DNA of 64,000 bases from Clostridia bacterium. GTDB lineage: Bacteria; Bacillota; Clostridia; Lachnospirales; Lachnospiraceae. The first letter of the stretch is position 1. Every line of letters starts with the position of its first letter. Positions 34,020 to 42,895 of this stretch are shown in pieces. The position numbers and the translations under genes are program-made. The DNA lies in NCBI GenBank assembly GCA_910575245.1, contig CAJTEN010000005.1:62001-126000 (forward strand), given 5' to 3'. Below the pieces are notes generated by a model. The model searched no databases. It was given only the letters and a program-made list of their open reading frames with translations, and had not been told where the DNA came from.

Positions 34020-35035
34020 CCTGCCGCCATACACGAGAACCTCTTCACAAGCCTTGCCGCAATCTCAACCTTGGAGGTGTATACAACCTTTGAATCAATC
34101 TGCTCAACCAACAGCCTGGCGGCGGTCTTGCCGATATAAAGGCGGGGAACATCCATCGTGGTAAGGGAAGGCTCGATGATTTTACTTTCGGAGATATTAT
34201 CAAATCCGATGACGGAGATATCTTCCGGAATCTTGTATCCGCGCAGCATCAGCGCTTTCATGGCGCCAATGGCGATGATATCGTTATCGGCGAAATAGCA
34301 TCCGGCCAGGGGATCATTCCGGCCGATGATTTCAAGCATATCCGCCATGGCGGCTTCAATGGAAGGAGAAAGTTTATGGACTATGGAACGGGATGGAGAC
34401 ATCCCGTTCTCTTTAATTGCCTTAAAATAGCCTTCCTGCCGTTCGATGAAATTGGGGATCGAATAGCTGGACTGCAGATAGCCGGGCTGTGCTCCTGTAT
34501 TGGCAATCAGATAGTTTGTTGCAACGTAAGCGCCCTGTGTGTTGTTGATCAGGACACTGGTGCATTCCAGGCCGTCGAAATAAGTATCCAAAAGAATCAG
34601 AGGGTAGCCCTGTGCAAGAAACTGCCGGCACACATCCTGCCGGATTTCTGTTCCGACCAGAATGACTCCTTTACAGTCGGAAACCCGCAGATCGGAGAAA
34701 CATTCTTCAAGCACATCCGTCTTTTCGTAGAACTGCATCATTTTTACCGTAAAATGCTCTTTCTGGCATTCGTTTTTGATTCCGTCATACAATTCGTTGA
34801 AAATAGGAGAGTAAGAAAGGATGGCATTGTGAGTCCTGTAGAAAATGATATAAATCGAGCCGGAGTGATTCGGATCGCGTTTTACTTTAGTAAAGTCGTA
34901 TCCGTATTCTTCGGCGGCCTTGATAATTCTGGCGCGGGTTTCGGTGCTGACGCCTGCTTTATTATTTAGTGCCATGGAAACGGCGGTTGCGGACAGGCCG
35001 AGTTTATGGGCTAATTCTTTGGCTGTGACGGACAT
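34016..35035 (-). CDS. LacI-family transcriptional regulator
   Basis: 339 residues from the ATG at 35035; the open frame extends further, but residue 1 of the HTH (SVTAKELAHKLGLSATAVSMALNNKAGVS) begins here. C-terminal periplasmic-binding-like sensor (about 60-335) with DNDIIAIGAMKAL and the ISVIGFDNI block. Diverges from the isomerase-transketolase-kinase operon at 35632 and is its probable local repressor, sensing a sugar from that pathway. The MITE at 35111 separates the two and may affect the control region. Confidence 0.9.
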   Translation of the reverse strand: MSVTAKELAHKLGLSATAVSMALNNKAGVSTETRARIIKAAEEYGYDFTKVKRDPNHSGSIYIIFYRTHNAILSYSPIFNELYDGIKNECQKEHFTVKMMQFYEKTDVLEECFSDLRVSDCKGVILVGTEIRQDVCRQFLAQGYPLILLDTYFDGLECTSVLINNTQGAYVATNYLIANTGAQPGYLQSSYSIPNFIERQEGYFKAIKENGMSPSRSIVHKLSPSIEAAMADMLEIIGRNDPLAGCYFADNDIIAIGAMKALMLRGYKIPEDISVIGFDNISESKIIEPSLTTMDVPRLYIGKTAARLLVEQIDSKVVYTSKVEIAARLVKRFSCMAAG

Positions 35036-35110
35036 ATCGGATCCTTTCCTGGAAAAGTTCGCGTTTGGTCTTGCGAAAGATTCTATAACAGAGAAGCCGA
35101 AAGGCTGAAC

Positions 35111-35299
35111 CAATGTCATTAAGTTAAGTTTATACACAGCGTCTGATATGATAGGATTCTCCTGAGAGCCATTGGAAAACGCCGGTACTTAATGAGGTTT
35201 TTCACGAATTTAGTACCGCTGCGTTTGGAACTGAGCGAAAGCGCGTCCTTAGGAGATTCCTATCATGTCAGGCGCGTCCGGCTTAACTTAATGACATTG
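35111..35299. mobile_element. 189-bp MITE-like element, copy 2 (opposite orientation)
   Basis: Same 18-bp terminal inverted repeats as copy 1 and the same 10-bp flanking direct repeat AAGGCTGAAC (35101-35110, 35300-35309). Its interior is copy 1 reversed and complemented, with about one base different over 153 bp. Lies between the LacI gene and its target operon. Confidence 0.85.
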
Positions 35300-35354
35300 A
35301 AGGCTGAACTGTTACTATGTTCTTCTACAGTTTAGTAGAAAAAGTAAATGTTTG

Positions 35355-35401
35355 CAATAAATAAAGTAAAAATAAAGTGAAATATACTTTACTATTTATT
35401 G
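35355..35401. promoter_or_regulatory. AT-rich inverted repeat, candidate operator
   Basis: CAATAAATAAAGTAAA (35355-35370) mirrors TTTACTATTTATTG (35388-35401), with a nested TAAAGT/ACTTTA pair between them. Lies about 230 bp upstream of the isomerase gene. Possible binding region for the divergent LacI regulator, although a central CG typical of LacI sites is missing. Confidence 0.35.
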
Positions 35402-35456
35402 TAATAAAGCATGATCTGCCATAAGGTATCTTTAAAGAAAGACAGAAACAGTAACA

Positions 35457-35535
35457 GTAACAGTTCAACCTGGTCTGTGCATAGACTGCACCGGCCGTGC
35501 CGAAGCAGGGAAGCCAGAGGGTGGGCTGTTGCCGG
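35457..35535. repeat. Decayed family A repeat
   Basis: Begins with GTAACAGTTCAACC, continues with a diverged GTGCA...TGCACC hairpin and ends near GGGCTGTTGCC, matching the layout of the compact REP at 40504-40576 with many substitutions. Confidence 0.5.
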
Positions 35536-35631
35536 AAGTGCTTTGGGATTTGTACAGAGACGTTGCAGATCTCAGAGAGTGCAAAACCGAAATCCTGTTT
35601 CACACGGAACGTCTCAGAATGGAGGATTACT

Positions 35632-37038
35632 ATGGCAAAGATCAGACTTGGGTTTGCTCCTACCAGAAGGAGTATCTTCAGTGCACCGGCAGCAGTGGAG
35701 TATGCGAACTACACGAGAGAAAAACTGAAGAAAATGGGTGTTGACTTCGTGGACATCGATGATATTGCAGAGGACGGCCTGCTTCACGATGATAACGACA
35801 GAATCAGGATCGAGGAGAAATTCAGGAATGAGAAGGTTGACGGACTGTTCTTTCCCCACGGAAATTTCGGGACGGAATATGAAGTGGCAAGACTGGCCAA
35901 GAGTCTGAATATCCCTGTGCTGCTTTGGGGACCCAGGGATGAATGTCCGGATGAGAAGGGGATCCGACTTCGTGACAGTCAGTGCGGTATCTTCGCTACA
36001 GGCAAGGTGCTGAGAAGATTCAAGGTTCCTTTTACTTATCTGACAAACTGTAATCTGGAGGATCCTGAATTCGAGGAAGGCATAAACAGATTCCTGGCAG
36101 TATGCAATGTGGTAAGGACATTCAGGGGAATCCGTATCCTGCAGATCGGGCCCAGACCCTTTGATTTCTGGTCTACCATGTGCAACGAGGGAGAACTTCT
36201 GGAGAAATTCAATATTCAGCTTGCCCCGATCCCGATGCCGGAACTCACGGCGGAGATGAAGAAGGTGAAAGAGGAAGGCACGAAAGCGGCGGAAGTAGTG
36301 GCTTATTGCAAAGAGCATTTTCATATTGCCATCAAGGATGAAGAACTTCTGAATGTAGCGGCTCTCAAGGTGGCAATCAGAAATCTTGCTGATCAGTATG
36401 GATGCCGTGCAGGTGCAATCCAATGTTGGAACGCTCTTCAGTCAGAAATCGGAATCATGCCCTGCGCGGCCAATGCGCTGCTCAATGAAGAGGGATTTCC
36501 GGTAGTGTGTGAGACGGATATTCACGGAGCGGTCACCGCACTCATGGTGGAAGCGGCCGGAATGGACAGAAACAGAAGCTTCTTTGCGGACTGGACGGTA
36601 CGCCATCCTTTCAATGATAACGGAGAATTGCTGCAGCATTGCGGGCCGTGGCCGATCAGCTGTGCATCCTGCAAACCGACCATCGGCTATCCGCTGGCAT
36701 TCTCTCACCCGGGAGCAGTGGAGGCGGAGGCAAAACACGGAGACCTGACGCTCGCTCGTTTCGACGGCGACAACGGAGAATATTCACTCTTGCTTGGCAA
36801 TGCGAAGGGAATCGAAGGGCCTTACACAAAGGGTACCTATCTCTGGATCGAAGTGGAGAACTGGCCGAGACTGGAAGCAAAGATCGTCGAGGGACCGTAC
36901 ATTCATCACTGTGTCGGCATACATCAGGATGTGGTGCCTGTGCTGTATGAGGCATGCAAATATATTGGAGTGAAACCTGATCTCTACGATGATGTGGAGC
37001 AGAGAGTGATCGATACCATTCATGGCATAAAGGGATGA
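35632..37038 (+). CDS. L-fucose-isomerase-like aldose isomerase, possible apiose isomerase
   Basis: 468 residues from the ATG at 35632 with GGAGG at 35621-35625. Belongs to the L-fucose/L-arabinose isomerase fold group, as judged from the alpha/beta N-terminal domains (DGLFFPHGNFGTEYEVA), the central GPRPFDFW region and the C-terminal block with CETDIHGAVTALM and HCGPWPISC that carries metal-site residues. It should convert an aldose to a ketose, feeding the kinase and transketolase encoded just downstream. Apiose to apulose is the favoured guess from the GH140-like hydrolase in the operon; D-arabinose or fucose are alternatives. Confidence 0.82.
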   Translation: MAKIRLGFAPTRRSIFSAPAAVEYANYTREKLKKMGVDFVDIDDIAEDGLLHDDNDRIRIEEKFRNEKVDGLFFPHGNFGTEYEVARLAKSLNIPVLLWGPRDECPDEKGIRLRDSQCGIFATGKVLRRFKVPFTYLTNCNLEDPEFEEGINRFLAVCNVVRTFRGIRILQIGPRPFDFWSTMCNEGELLEKFNIQLAPIPMPELTAEMKKVKEEGTKAAEVVAYCKEHFHIAIKDEELLNVAALKVAIRNLADQYGCRAGAIQCWNALQSEIGIMPCAANALLNEEGFPVVCETDIHGAVTALMVEAAGMDRNRSFFADWTVRHPFNDNGELLQHCGPWPISCASCKPTIGYPLAFSHPGAVEAEAKHGDLTLARFDGDNGEYSLLLGNAKGIEGPYTKGTYLWIEVENWPRLEAKIVEGPYIHHCVGIHQDVVPVLYEACKYIGVKPDLYDDVEQRVIDTIHGIKG

Positions 37039-37140
37039 AGAATGCTATGACACAGGGAATGCGGAAAAGGCAAAATGTTTCTGCGGGCACAGTGTATGGA
37101 GAAGCCGGATGCGGAAACAGAGACAGACATGGAGGTAAAA

Positions 37141-37995
37141 ATGAGCAAACCAGAATTTGATGTAAAAGCATTAACGATAAAATCACTGGAACTTCGGAAG
37201 GTTGTGCTGGACATGATCATGAAATCCGGCGGCGGCCATATAGGCGGGGATTTCTCTGTTATGGATGCGCTTGTAACGCTGTACTTTGACCAGATGAATG
37301 TAAGTCCGGAGAATATGGACGATCCGGACCGCGATTATTTTATTATGAGTAAGGGGCATTCCGTGGAAAGCTATTATGCGGTACTTGCTGCAAAGGGGTT
37401 CTTTGAGACGGAGAAGGTGGTCAATGAATTCTCACAGTTCGGTTCCAAATTTATCGGACATCCGAACAATGAACTGCCGGGGATCGAGATGAATTCGGGC
37501 TCTCTGGGGCACGGGCTGCCGGTAAGTGTGGGCATGGCGCTGGCGTGCAGAAAGGAGAACAGACCCAGCCGGATCTATACGATTATGGGCGACGGCGAAG
37601 TGGCGGAAGGTTCTGTATGGGAAGGATTTATGGCCGCAGGCCACTATCAATTGTCTAACCTCTGTGCGGTGGTAGACAGAAACCGCCTGCAGATTTCCGG
37701 GACAACAGAACAGGTTATGACCCATGAGAATCTTCATGCACAGATTGAGAGTTTCGGATGGAATGTGACCGAAGCGAACGGAAACGATATCGCCGAAATG
37801 CGTGAAGCATTCGAACAGGCGAAGACGGTAACGGACAGGCCGACGTGTATCATCGCGAATACGGTTAAGGGTTACGGCGGCGGAGAGATCATGGAGAATA
37901 AGGCCGCATGGCACCATCATGTGCCGACACAGGAAGAATACAAAGAGATAGTCAAGGCATTAGAAGCGAAGAAGGAGGGCATACTTCATGAATAA
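37141..37995 (+). CDS. Transketolase, N-terminal (TPP-binding) subunit
   Basis: 284 residues from the ATG at 37141, preceded by GGAGG. Contains the thiamine diphosphate motif GDGEVAEGSVWEG (about 146-158) with the conserved NR(L) further on, GHPNNELPGIEMNSGSLGHGL and KGHSVES. Overlaps the C-terminal subunit gene by 8 bp. Split transketolases in sugar operons often serve a dedicated substrate, for example apulose-4-phosphate. The two halves must assemble to form the active site. Confidence 0.93.
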   Translation: MSKPEFDVKALTIKSLELRKVVLDMIMKSGGGHIGGDFSVMDALVTLYFDQMNVSPENMDDPDRDYFIMSKGHSVESYYAVLAAKGFFETEKVVNEFSQFGSKFIGHPNNELPGIEMNSGSLGHGLPVSVGMALACRKENRPSRIYTIMGDGEVAEGSVWEGFMAAGHYQLSNLCAVVDRNRLQISGTTEQVMTHENLHAQIESFGWNVTEANGNDIAEMREAFEQAKTVTDRPTCIIANTVKGYGGGEIMENKAAWHHHVPTQEEYKEIVKALEAKKEGILHE

Positions 37996-38929
37996 GATTC
38001 CGAACAGGCAGGCAATCTGCGAGACACTTATGGCTCATGCCAAAGAAGACAAACATATTTATGCATTATGCTCCGATTCCAGAGGATCGGCATCCATGAC
38101 GCCTTTCTTCAATGCGTTTCCGGAACAGTCCGTTGAGGTCGGCATTGCGGAGCAGAACCTGGTGAGTATTGCTGCGGGTATGGCACACTGCGGTGAGAAA
38201 CCGTATTGCTTCTCACCGGCGTGTTTCATTTCCACAAGAAGCTATGAACAGGCGAAAGTCGATGTGGCATATTCCAATACGAATGTGAAACTGATCGGCA
38301 TCAGCGGCGGTATCAGCTATGGAGAACTGGGTATGAGCCACCATTCGGCACAGGATATTGCGGCGATGTCTGCCATCCCGAATATGAGAGTTTATCTTCC
38401 CAGTGACAGATTCCAGACCGCGAAACTGATCGAGAGCCTGCTGCAGGATGAGAAACCCGCTTATGTGAGGGTTGGACGTAATCCGGTAGAAGATATTTAC
38501 AGTGAGGGAGATTGCCCGTTTGAGATGGATAAGGCTACGGTGCACGGGAACCTGGAGGCGGAGAATGATGTTGCAATCATTGCCTGCGGCGAGATGGTAA
38601 GACCCGCGCTGGAAGCGGCCAGGATTCTGGGTGAAAAGGGAATCAGGGCTGTTGTGGCAGATATGTACTGTGTGAAACCGCTGGATAAGGATACGGTGGT
38701 GAAAATGGCAAAGAGCGCGAAGCTGGTGATTACGGTGGAGGAGCATGCGCCTTACGGCGGAATGGGAAGTTCCGTTGCGGTAGAAGTGGCTGCAAACTGC
38801 CCGAAGAAGGTGATCACGATGGCGCTGCCGGACGATCATGTGATTACGGGGAAATCGGGCGCTGTGTTCGATTATTATGGATTGAACGGAGAAGGGATTG
38901 CGAAGAAGGCGGTAGAGAATTTGGCATAA
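37988..38929 (+). CDS. Transketolase, C-terminal (pyrimidine-binding) subunit
   Basis: 313 residues. Pyrimidine-binding domain with the catalytic Glu in VGIAEQNLVSIAAG (about 59) and the transketolase C-terminal domain (about 185-310; TVEEHAPYGGMGSSVAVEV). Overlaps the N-terminal subunit by 8 bp, so production is coupled. Acts with 37141-37995. Confidence 0.93.
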   Translation: MNKIPNRQAICETLMAHAKEDKHIYALCSDSRGSASMTPFFNAFPEQSVEVGIAEQNLVSIAAGMAHCGEKPYCFSPACFISTRSYEQAKVDVAYSNTNVKLIGISGGISYGELGMSHHSAQDIAAMSAIPNMRVYLPSDRFQTAKLIESLLQDEKPAYVRVGRNPVEDIYSEGDCPFEMDKATVHGNLEAENDVAIIACGEMVRPALEAARILGEKGIRAVVADMYCVKPLDKDTVVKMAKSAKLVITVEEHAPYGGMGSSVAVEVAANCPKKVITMALPDDHVITGKSGAVFDYYGLNGEGIAKKAVENLA

Positions 38930-38981
38930 GGTATTTTGGCGGGTCGCACCGTACTTTTCTTTGTGTCGGAGAGGTGCAGGT

Positions 38982-40466
38982 ATGGGGAAAGAATATATAA
39001 TCAGTATTGATCAGAGCACGCAGGGAACCAAGGCGCTGCTTTTTAACAAAGCAGGAGAACTGTGTATCCGTACGGATCTGTCCCACAGGCAGATCATCAA
39101 TGAACAGGGATGGGTCTCTCATGACGGAGAGGAAATTTACCGGAATATGGTTCAGGTAATCAGGAATGTCCTTGAGCAGGCGGGTGTCAGTCCGGAGGAC
39201 GTGGCGGGTATCGGGATCAGCAATCAGAGAGAAACGGCCATTATGTGGGACAGAGAGACGGGCAGGCCTGTTGACTATGCCATTGTATGGCAGTGTGCGA
39301 GAGCGGCAAAGCTTTGTGAACGGAAAGAGATAAAGGATATGACAGAAACGGTCAGACTCAGAACCGGATTGAAGCTGTCGCCCTATTTTACAGCGGCGAA
39401 GATATGCTGGCTGTTGGAGAATGCGGAGGGCGCGGCAGAGAAGTCGAAGCTGCACAAGATCTGCCATGGAACTATGGACTCTTATCTGGTTTACAGACTG
39501 ACGAAGGGTAAAGTGTATGCGACGGACTACTCCAATGCTTCCAGAACGCAGCTTTTCAATATTTTCGATCTAAGCTGGGATCGGGAGATATGCGCAGCTT
39601 TCGGGATTGACGTGGAGAACCTTCCGGAGGTGAAAGATTCCAACGCGTGCTTCGGCTATACGGACTGTGAGGGACTTTTCAGGGAGCCGGTTCCGATCCA
39701 CGGGGTCATGGGAGATTCCCATGCGGCGCTTTTCGGGCAGAACTGCAGGTCGGACGGTATGACGAAAGTGACCTACGGGACAGGTTCCTCCATCATGATG
39801 AATATCGGCTATACGCCTATTATAAGCCAGAACGGGCTTGTGACATCACTGGCATGGGGATTGGACGGCAGACCGGAATATGTTCTGGAAGGAAACCTGA
39901 ACTATACCGGTGCGGTTATCTCCTGGCTGAAAGATGATGTGAAACTGATAGAAAGTGCATCCGAGACAGAAGCGCTGGCCAATGAGGCGAACAAGGAAGA
40001 CGGCCTGTATCTGATTCCTGCTTTCACCGGATTGGGCGCTCCTTATTGGGACAGCAATGCCAGAGCGGCTATCGTCGGAATGGACAGGACAACAGGGAAG
40101 GCGGAGCTTGTAAGAGCGGGACTGGAAAGTATCGCTTATCAGATCACGGATATTGTCAAAGCCATGGAGCGGGATTCCCAGAAAAAGATTGAAGTGCTGA
40201 GAGTAGATGGCGGTCCGACCAGGAACGGATATCTTATGCAGTTCCAGAGTGATATTGCCGGAAGTGATGTGGCTATTTCGAGAATAGAGGAATTGTCCGG
40301 AACGGGCGCGGCTTTTATGGCCGGAATGGCGTTGGGCTTGTGGGGAGAAGAAATATTTGATACCATCAAATGGGATCAGGTTTCGCCGAAGATGGACGAA
40401 GGTGTCAGCGCAGGAAAATATGAAGGGTATCAAAATGCAGTGAGGCTGATAAGAACCGGATCATGA
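38982..40466 (+). CDS. FGGY-family carbohydrate kinase, possible apulose kinase
   Basis: 494 residues from the ATG at 38982 (GAGAGG upstream). FGGY N-terminal IDQSTQGTKALLF phosphate motif, catalytic Asp candidate in MGDSHAALFGQ, family signature GAPYWDSNARAAIVGM and C-terminal DGGPTRNGYLMQ adenosine motif. Phosphorylates the ketose made by the isomerase so that the transketolase can cleave it. Resembles glycerol/xylulose kinases; D-apulose is the context-based proposal. Confidence 0.88.
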   Translation: MGKEYIISIDQSTQGTKALLFNKAGELCIRTDLSHRQIINEQGWVSHDGEEIYRNMVQVIRNVLEQAGVSPEDVAGIGISNQRETAIMWDRETGRPVDYAIVWQCARAAKLCERKEIKDMTETVRLRTGLKLSPYFTAAKICWLLENAEGAAEKSKLHKICHGTMDSYLVYRLTKGKVYATDYSNASRTQLFNIFDLSWDREICAAFGIDVENLPEVKDSNACFGYTDCEGLFREPVPIHGVMGDSHAALFGQNCRSDGMTKVTYGTGSSIMMNIGYTPIISQNGLVTSLAWGLDGRPEYVLEGNLNYTGAVISWLKDDVKLIESASETEALANEANKEDGLYLIPAFTGLGAPYWDSNARAAIVGMDRTTGKAELVRAGLESIAYQITDIVKAMERDSQKKIEVLRVDGGPTRNGYLMQFQSDIAGSDVAISRIEELSGTGAAFMAGMALGLWGEEIFDTIKWDQVSPKMDEGVSAGKYEGYQNAVRLIRTGS

Positions 40467-40503
40467 CGTATCGTCTGACAGGAAGAAGTCCTGTAAGGAT
40501 AAG

Positions 40504-40576
40504 GTAACAGTTCAGCCCAGGACTTTGCATTTACTGCAAAGTCCGTAACAGAGAAGCCGAAAGGCTGAACTGTTAC
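40504..40576. repeat. REP-like family A element, compact 73-bp form
   Basis: Perfect 14-bp outer arms (40504-40517 and 40563-40576, GTAACAGTTCAGCC). Inside, a 10-bp perfect hairpin GGACTTTGCA/TGCAAAGTCC with a 5-nt loop, and GCC-GAAA-GGC. The second hairpin shares its GGC with the closing arm, so they may be alternatives. Sits between the kinase and GH140-like genes. Confidence 0.88.
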
Positions 40577-40613
40577 AGGATAAGCAGGATTTCAAAAACA
40601 GGAGGTTGGAAGA

Positions 40614-42167
40614 ATGCAGAAAATTGAAAAATGGGGGCTTTTTGAAGTTACGGGCAACGGGAAAAGTGACGGCAACCCGTTTCGGGATTATGCAATGACC
40701 GTCACTTTTAAGAGTGATAAGGAAGAGGTGGCAGTTAACGGATTCTATGACGGAGACGGCGTATATAAAGCAAGATTTATGCCGTCTTATGAGGGAGTTT
40801 ATACCTATACGATTCAGGGGAATTTCACTGACCGCATTGAAAACGCGGAAGGTTCCTTCGAGGTGACTGCTCCGTCAGCAGATAACCACGGGCCGGTAGT
40901 CGTAGTGGATAAGGTGCATCTGGGCTATGCAGACCATACGCCGTATTATTCTATCGGGACAACCTGCTATGCGTGGGTGAACCAGCCCATGGAGCGGCAG
41001 GAGCAGACACTGGAGACCTTGAAGAACAGTCCGTTCAACAAGATCAGATTCTGTTTCTTCCCGAAGTTCTACGAGTTCAACAGGAAGGAGCCGATCACCT
41101 ATCCTTTTGAGAGAGGAAACGGAGAGGGACTGGATAAGGAACTGGTAGAGAAGGAACCTTCATTCAGGATGCGGTTTCCGGGTATGCAGGAGACAGAGCA
41201 GGATTATGGTTTCGACTATACAAGACCGAATGTGGAACACTTTAAGAGATTTGATATGCGGATCGCACAGCTTATGGAGATGGGCATTGAGGCGGATATG
41301 ATCCTCATGCATCCTTATGATAAGTGGGGATTGAATGAGATGGGTAAGGATGCCTGCGACTGGTACCTGAAATACGTGGTTGCAAGATACGGCGCATTCA
41401 GGAATGTCTGGTGGTCGCTGTCCAATGAGTTTGATTTTATCAGGATCAAGACTTTGGAGGATTGGGAGCGTTACGGGCAGATCGTATCAACGAATGATCC
41501 GTTCCACAGACTGCTCTCTGTCCATAACGGCGGGCCGAACTACGACTTTTCGAAGGACTGGGTGACACACTGTTCCCTGCAGCGGGTTGACTTCTACAGG
41601 ACAACCGAAGATACCGATGCCTTTGTGGAGAAATACGGGAAGCCGGTGGTCTGGGATGAAATCTGCTATGAAGGCAATATCGGTCTGGGCTGGGGGAATA
41701 TTACGGCAGAAGAGCTGGTCAGAAGATTCTGGGAAGCCTTTATGAGAGGCGGACATTGCGGACACGGTGAGACATACATGGATCCGGAAGATATTCTCTG
41801 GTGGTCCCATGGCGGTATCCTGAAGGGGGAGAGCCCGGCAAGGCTGCAATTCCTGCTGGATATTCTGAAGGATGTTCCGGGCGGATATCTGACTAAAGGC
41901 GAAGGACTGTTTGACGAGGTTGTAGGGTATGCCGGAGGCCATACGGGTGAAGGAATGGGTACCTGTTATGACTATGCGATTCACTATCTGGGCATCTGCA
42001 GACCTACATACCGTCCGGTTATGCTGCCGGAGGATGCGGACTATGAGGTGGATGTGATCGATACGTGGAACATGACGGTCGAGTCTCGCGGGGTGATGAG
42101 AGGATACCACCAGATTGAACTGCCGGGCAGACAGTATATGGCGGTGCGGGTTCGTAAGGTAAGATAG
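40614..42167 (+). CDS. GH140-like / DUF4038-DUF5060 glycoside hydrolase, possible apiosidase
   Basis: 517 residues, no signal peptide. N-terminal beta-sandwich of DUF5060 type (about 1-85), a clan-A-like barrel (about 100-440) and a small C-terminal beta domain. Catalytic Glu candidates are E272 in SLSNEFDF and E349 in VVWDEICYEG. GH140 (DUF4038) includes the apiosidase of rhamnogalacturonan-II breakdown. The isomerase, transketolase and kinase upstream fit an apiose route. AGGAGG precedes the ATG. Cytoplasmic location suggests action on an imported small oligosaccharide. Substrate is inferred. Confidence 0.78.
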   Translation: MQKIEKWGLFEVTGNGKSDGNPFRDYAMTVTFKSDKEEVAVNGFYDGDGVYKARFMPSYEGVYTYTIQGNFTDRIENAEGSFEVTAPSADNHGPVVVVDKVHLGYADHTPYYSIGTTCYAWVNQPMERQEQTLETLKNSPFNKIRFCFFPKFYEFNRKEPITYPFERGNGEGLDKELVEKEPSFRMRFPGMQETEQDYGFDYTRPNVEHFKRFDMRIAQLMEMGIEADMILMHPYDKWGLNEMGKDACDWYLKYVVARYGAFRNVWWSLSNEFDFIRIKTLEDWERYGQIVSTNDPFHRLLSVHNGGPNYDFSKDWVTHCSLQRVDFYRTTEDTDAFVEKYGKPVVWDEICYEGNIGLGWGNITAEELVRRFWEAFMRGGHCGHGETYMDPEDILWWSHGGILKGESPARLQFLLDILKDVPGGYLTKGEGLFDEVVGYAGGHTGEGMGTCYDYAIHYLGICRPTYRPVMLPEDADYEVDVIDTWNMTVESRGVMRGYHQIELPGRQYMAVRVRKVR

Positions 42168-42231
42168 GCTGAAAAGTGCAGTTTGCATAATATCTGCCAA
42201 CATGAGGAAACAGAAAATAAATTTTGACCAG

Positions 42232-42274
42232 GACTAAATCCCGCAAGGTAGGGCTTGAGGGATTTAGTCTTTTT
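42232..42274 (+). terminator. Rho-independent terminator after the GH140-like gene
   Basis: 11-bp stem GACTAAATCCC (42232-42242) / GGGATTTAGTC (42259-42269), then TTTTT (42270-42274). Ends the 35.6-42.2 kb operon. Confidence 0.88.
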
Positions 42275-42344
42275 ATATGGAAATAAATCAGGAATCTAAT
42301 TTTCAAAAGAGAGGTTTTGGGCCAAATTGACTGTTCTATGTAAT

Positions 42345-42373
42345 TTGCAGAGGATAAGAAAATATTGTATAGT
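42345..42373 (+). promoter_or_regulatory. Candidate promoter of the AAA/PD-(D/E)XK remnant
   Basis: TTGCAG (42345-42350), 17 bp, TATAGT (42368-42373), 64 bp upstream of the remnant ATG. Confidence 0.45.
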
Positions 42374-42436
42374 ATATCTATAGCAGGGCTTCTTAGTATA
42401 TCCGGTGTAATTCCACCAGGAGGGAGAACGTCACTT

Positions 42437-42793
42437 ATGGGCAAATACTTAAATGTCGGCAATGCCGGATTTGCATCTGTATTGAGAGGAATATATATTG
42501 ATAAGACAGAGATGATTTCCTATATCAACAAGACTTTGGGGACAAAAGATAAACTTACCTGTGTCAGCAGGCCCAGACGCTTTGGAAAATCGTTTGCGGC
42601 CCAGGTGCTTTGTGCATATTATGACAGGAGCTGTTTTTCCCTGATTATGGAATTTGTATCGCTTCCAAAGGATGTAGTAGATTGTCTGATCGGAGATCTG
42701 ATTACGGAGGGGTTTAAGTATATTCTATATAATACTTATAACGGGGATCTGGAGTTGGTGAAGCGGTCTGTCAGGAATGGACGGAGAATTTAA
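42437..42793 (+). pseudogene. Truncated AAA-ATPase-like / PD-(D/E)XK gene remnant
   Basis: 118 residues from the ATG at 42437. The first about 70 residues match the start of the 44080-45672 protein (MGKYLNVGNAGF, VDKxxxIS-like, CVSRPRRFGKSFAAQ, LCAYYD), then the sequence becomes unrelated (EFVSLPKDVVDCLIGDL...). Walker B and the nuclease domain, about 400 residues, are gone, so an internal deletion has joined the head to other sequence. A 27-codon ORF (42793-42876) overlaps its stop and may be more debris. The intact relative lies only 1.3 kb downstream. Confidence 0.82.
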
Positions 42794-42895
42794 TGGGATT
42801 ACTAAAGAAAAGCGGAGACAAAGAGTTGTATAAGACGGTGTCAAAACGGTGTAAGGAAATGAATAAGAGACAGTGACGGTATGAGAGGAGAATCT

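Larger units (their letters stand above)
35036..35631. other. Divergent intergenic region with MITE and degenerate repeats
   Basis: 596 bp without a convincing gene. Contains the second MITE-like element (35111-35299), AT-rich inverted repeats (35355-35401) that are candidate operator or promoter sequence, a decayed family A repeat (35457-35535), and the isomerase ribosome site at 35621. Confidence 0.7.
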
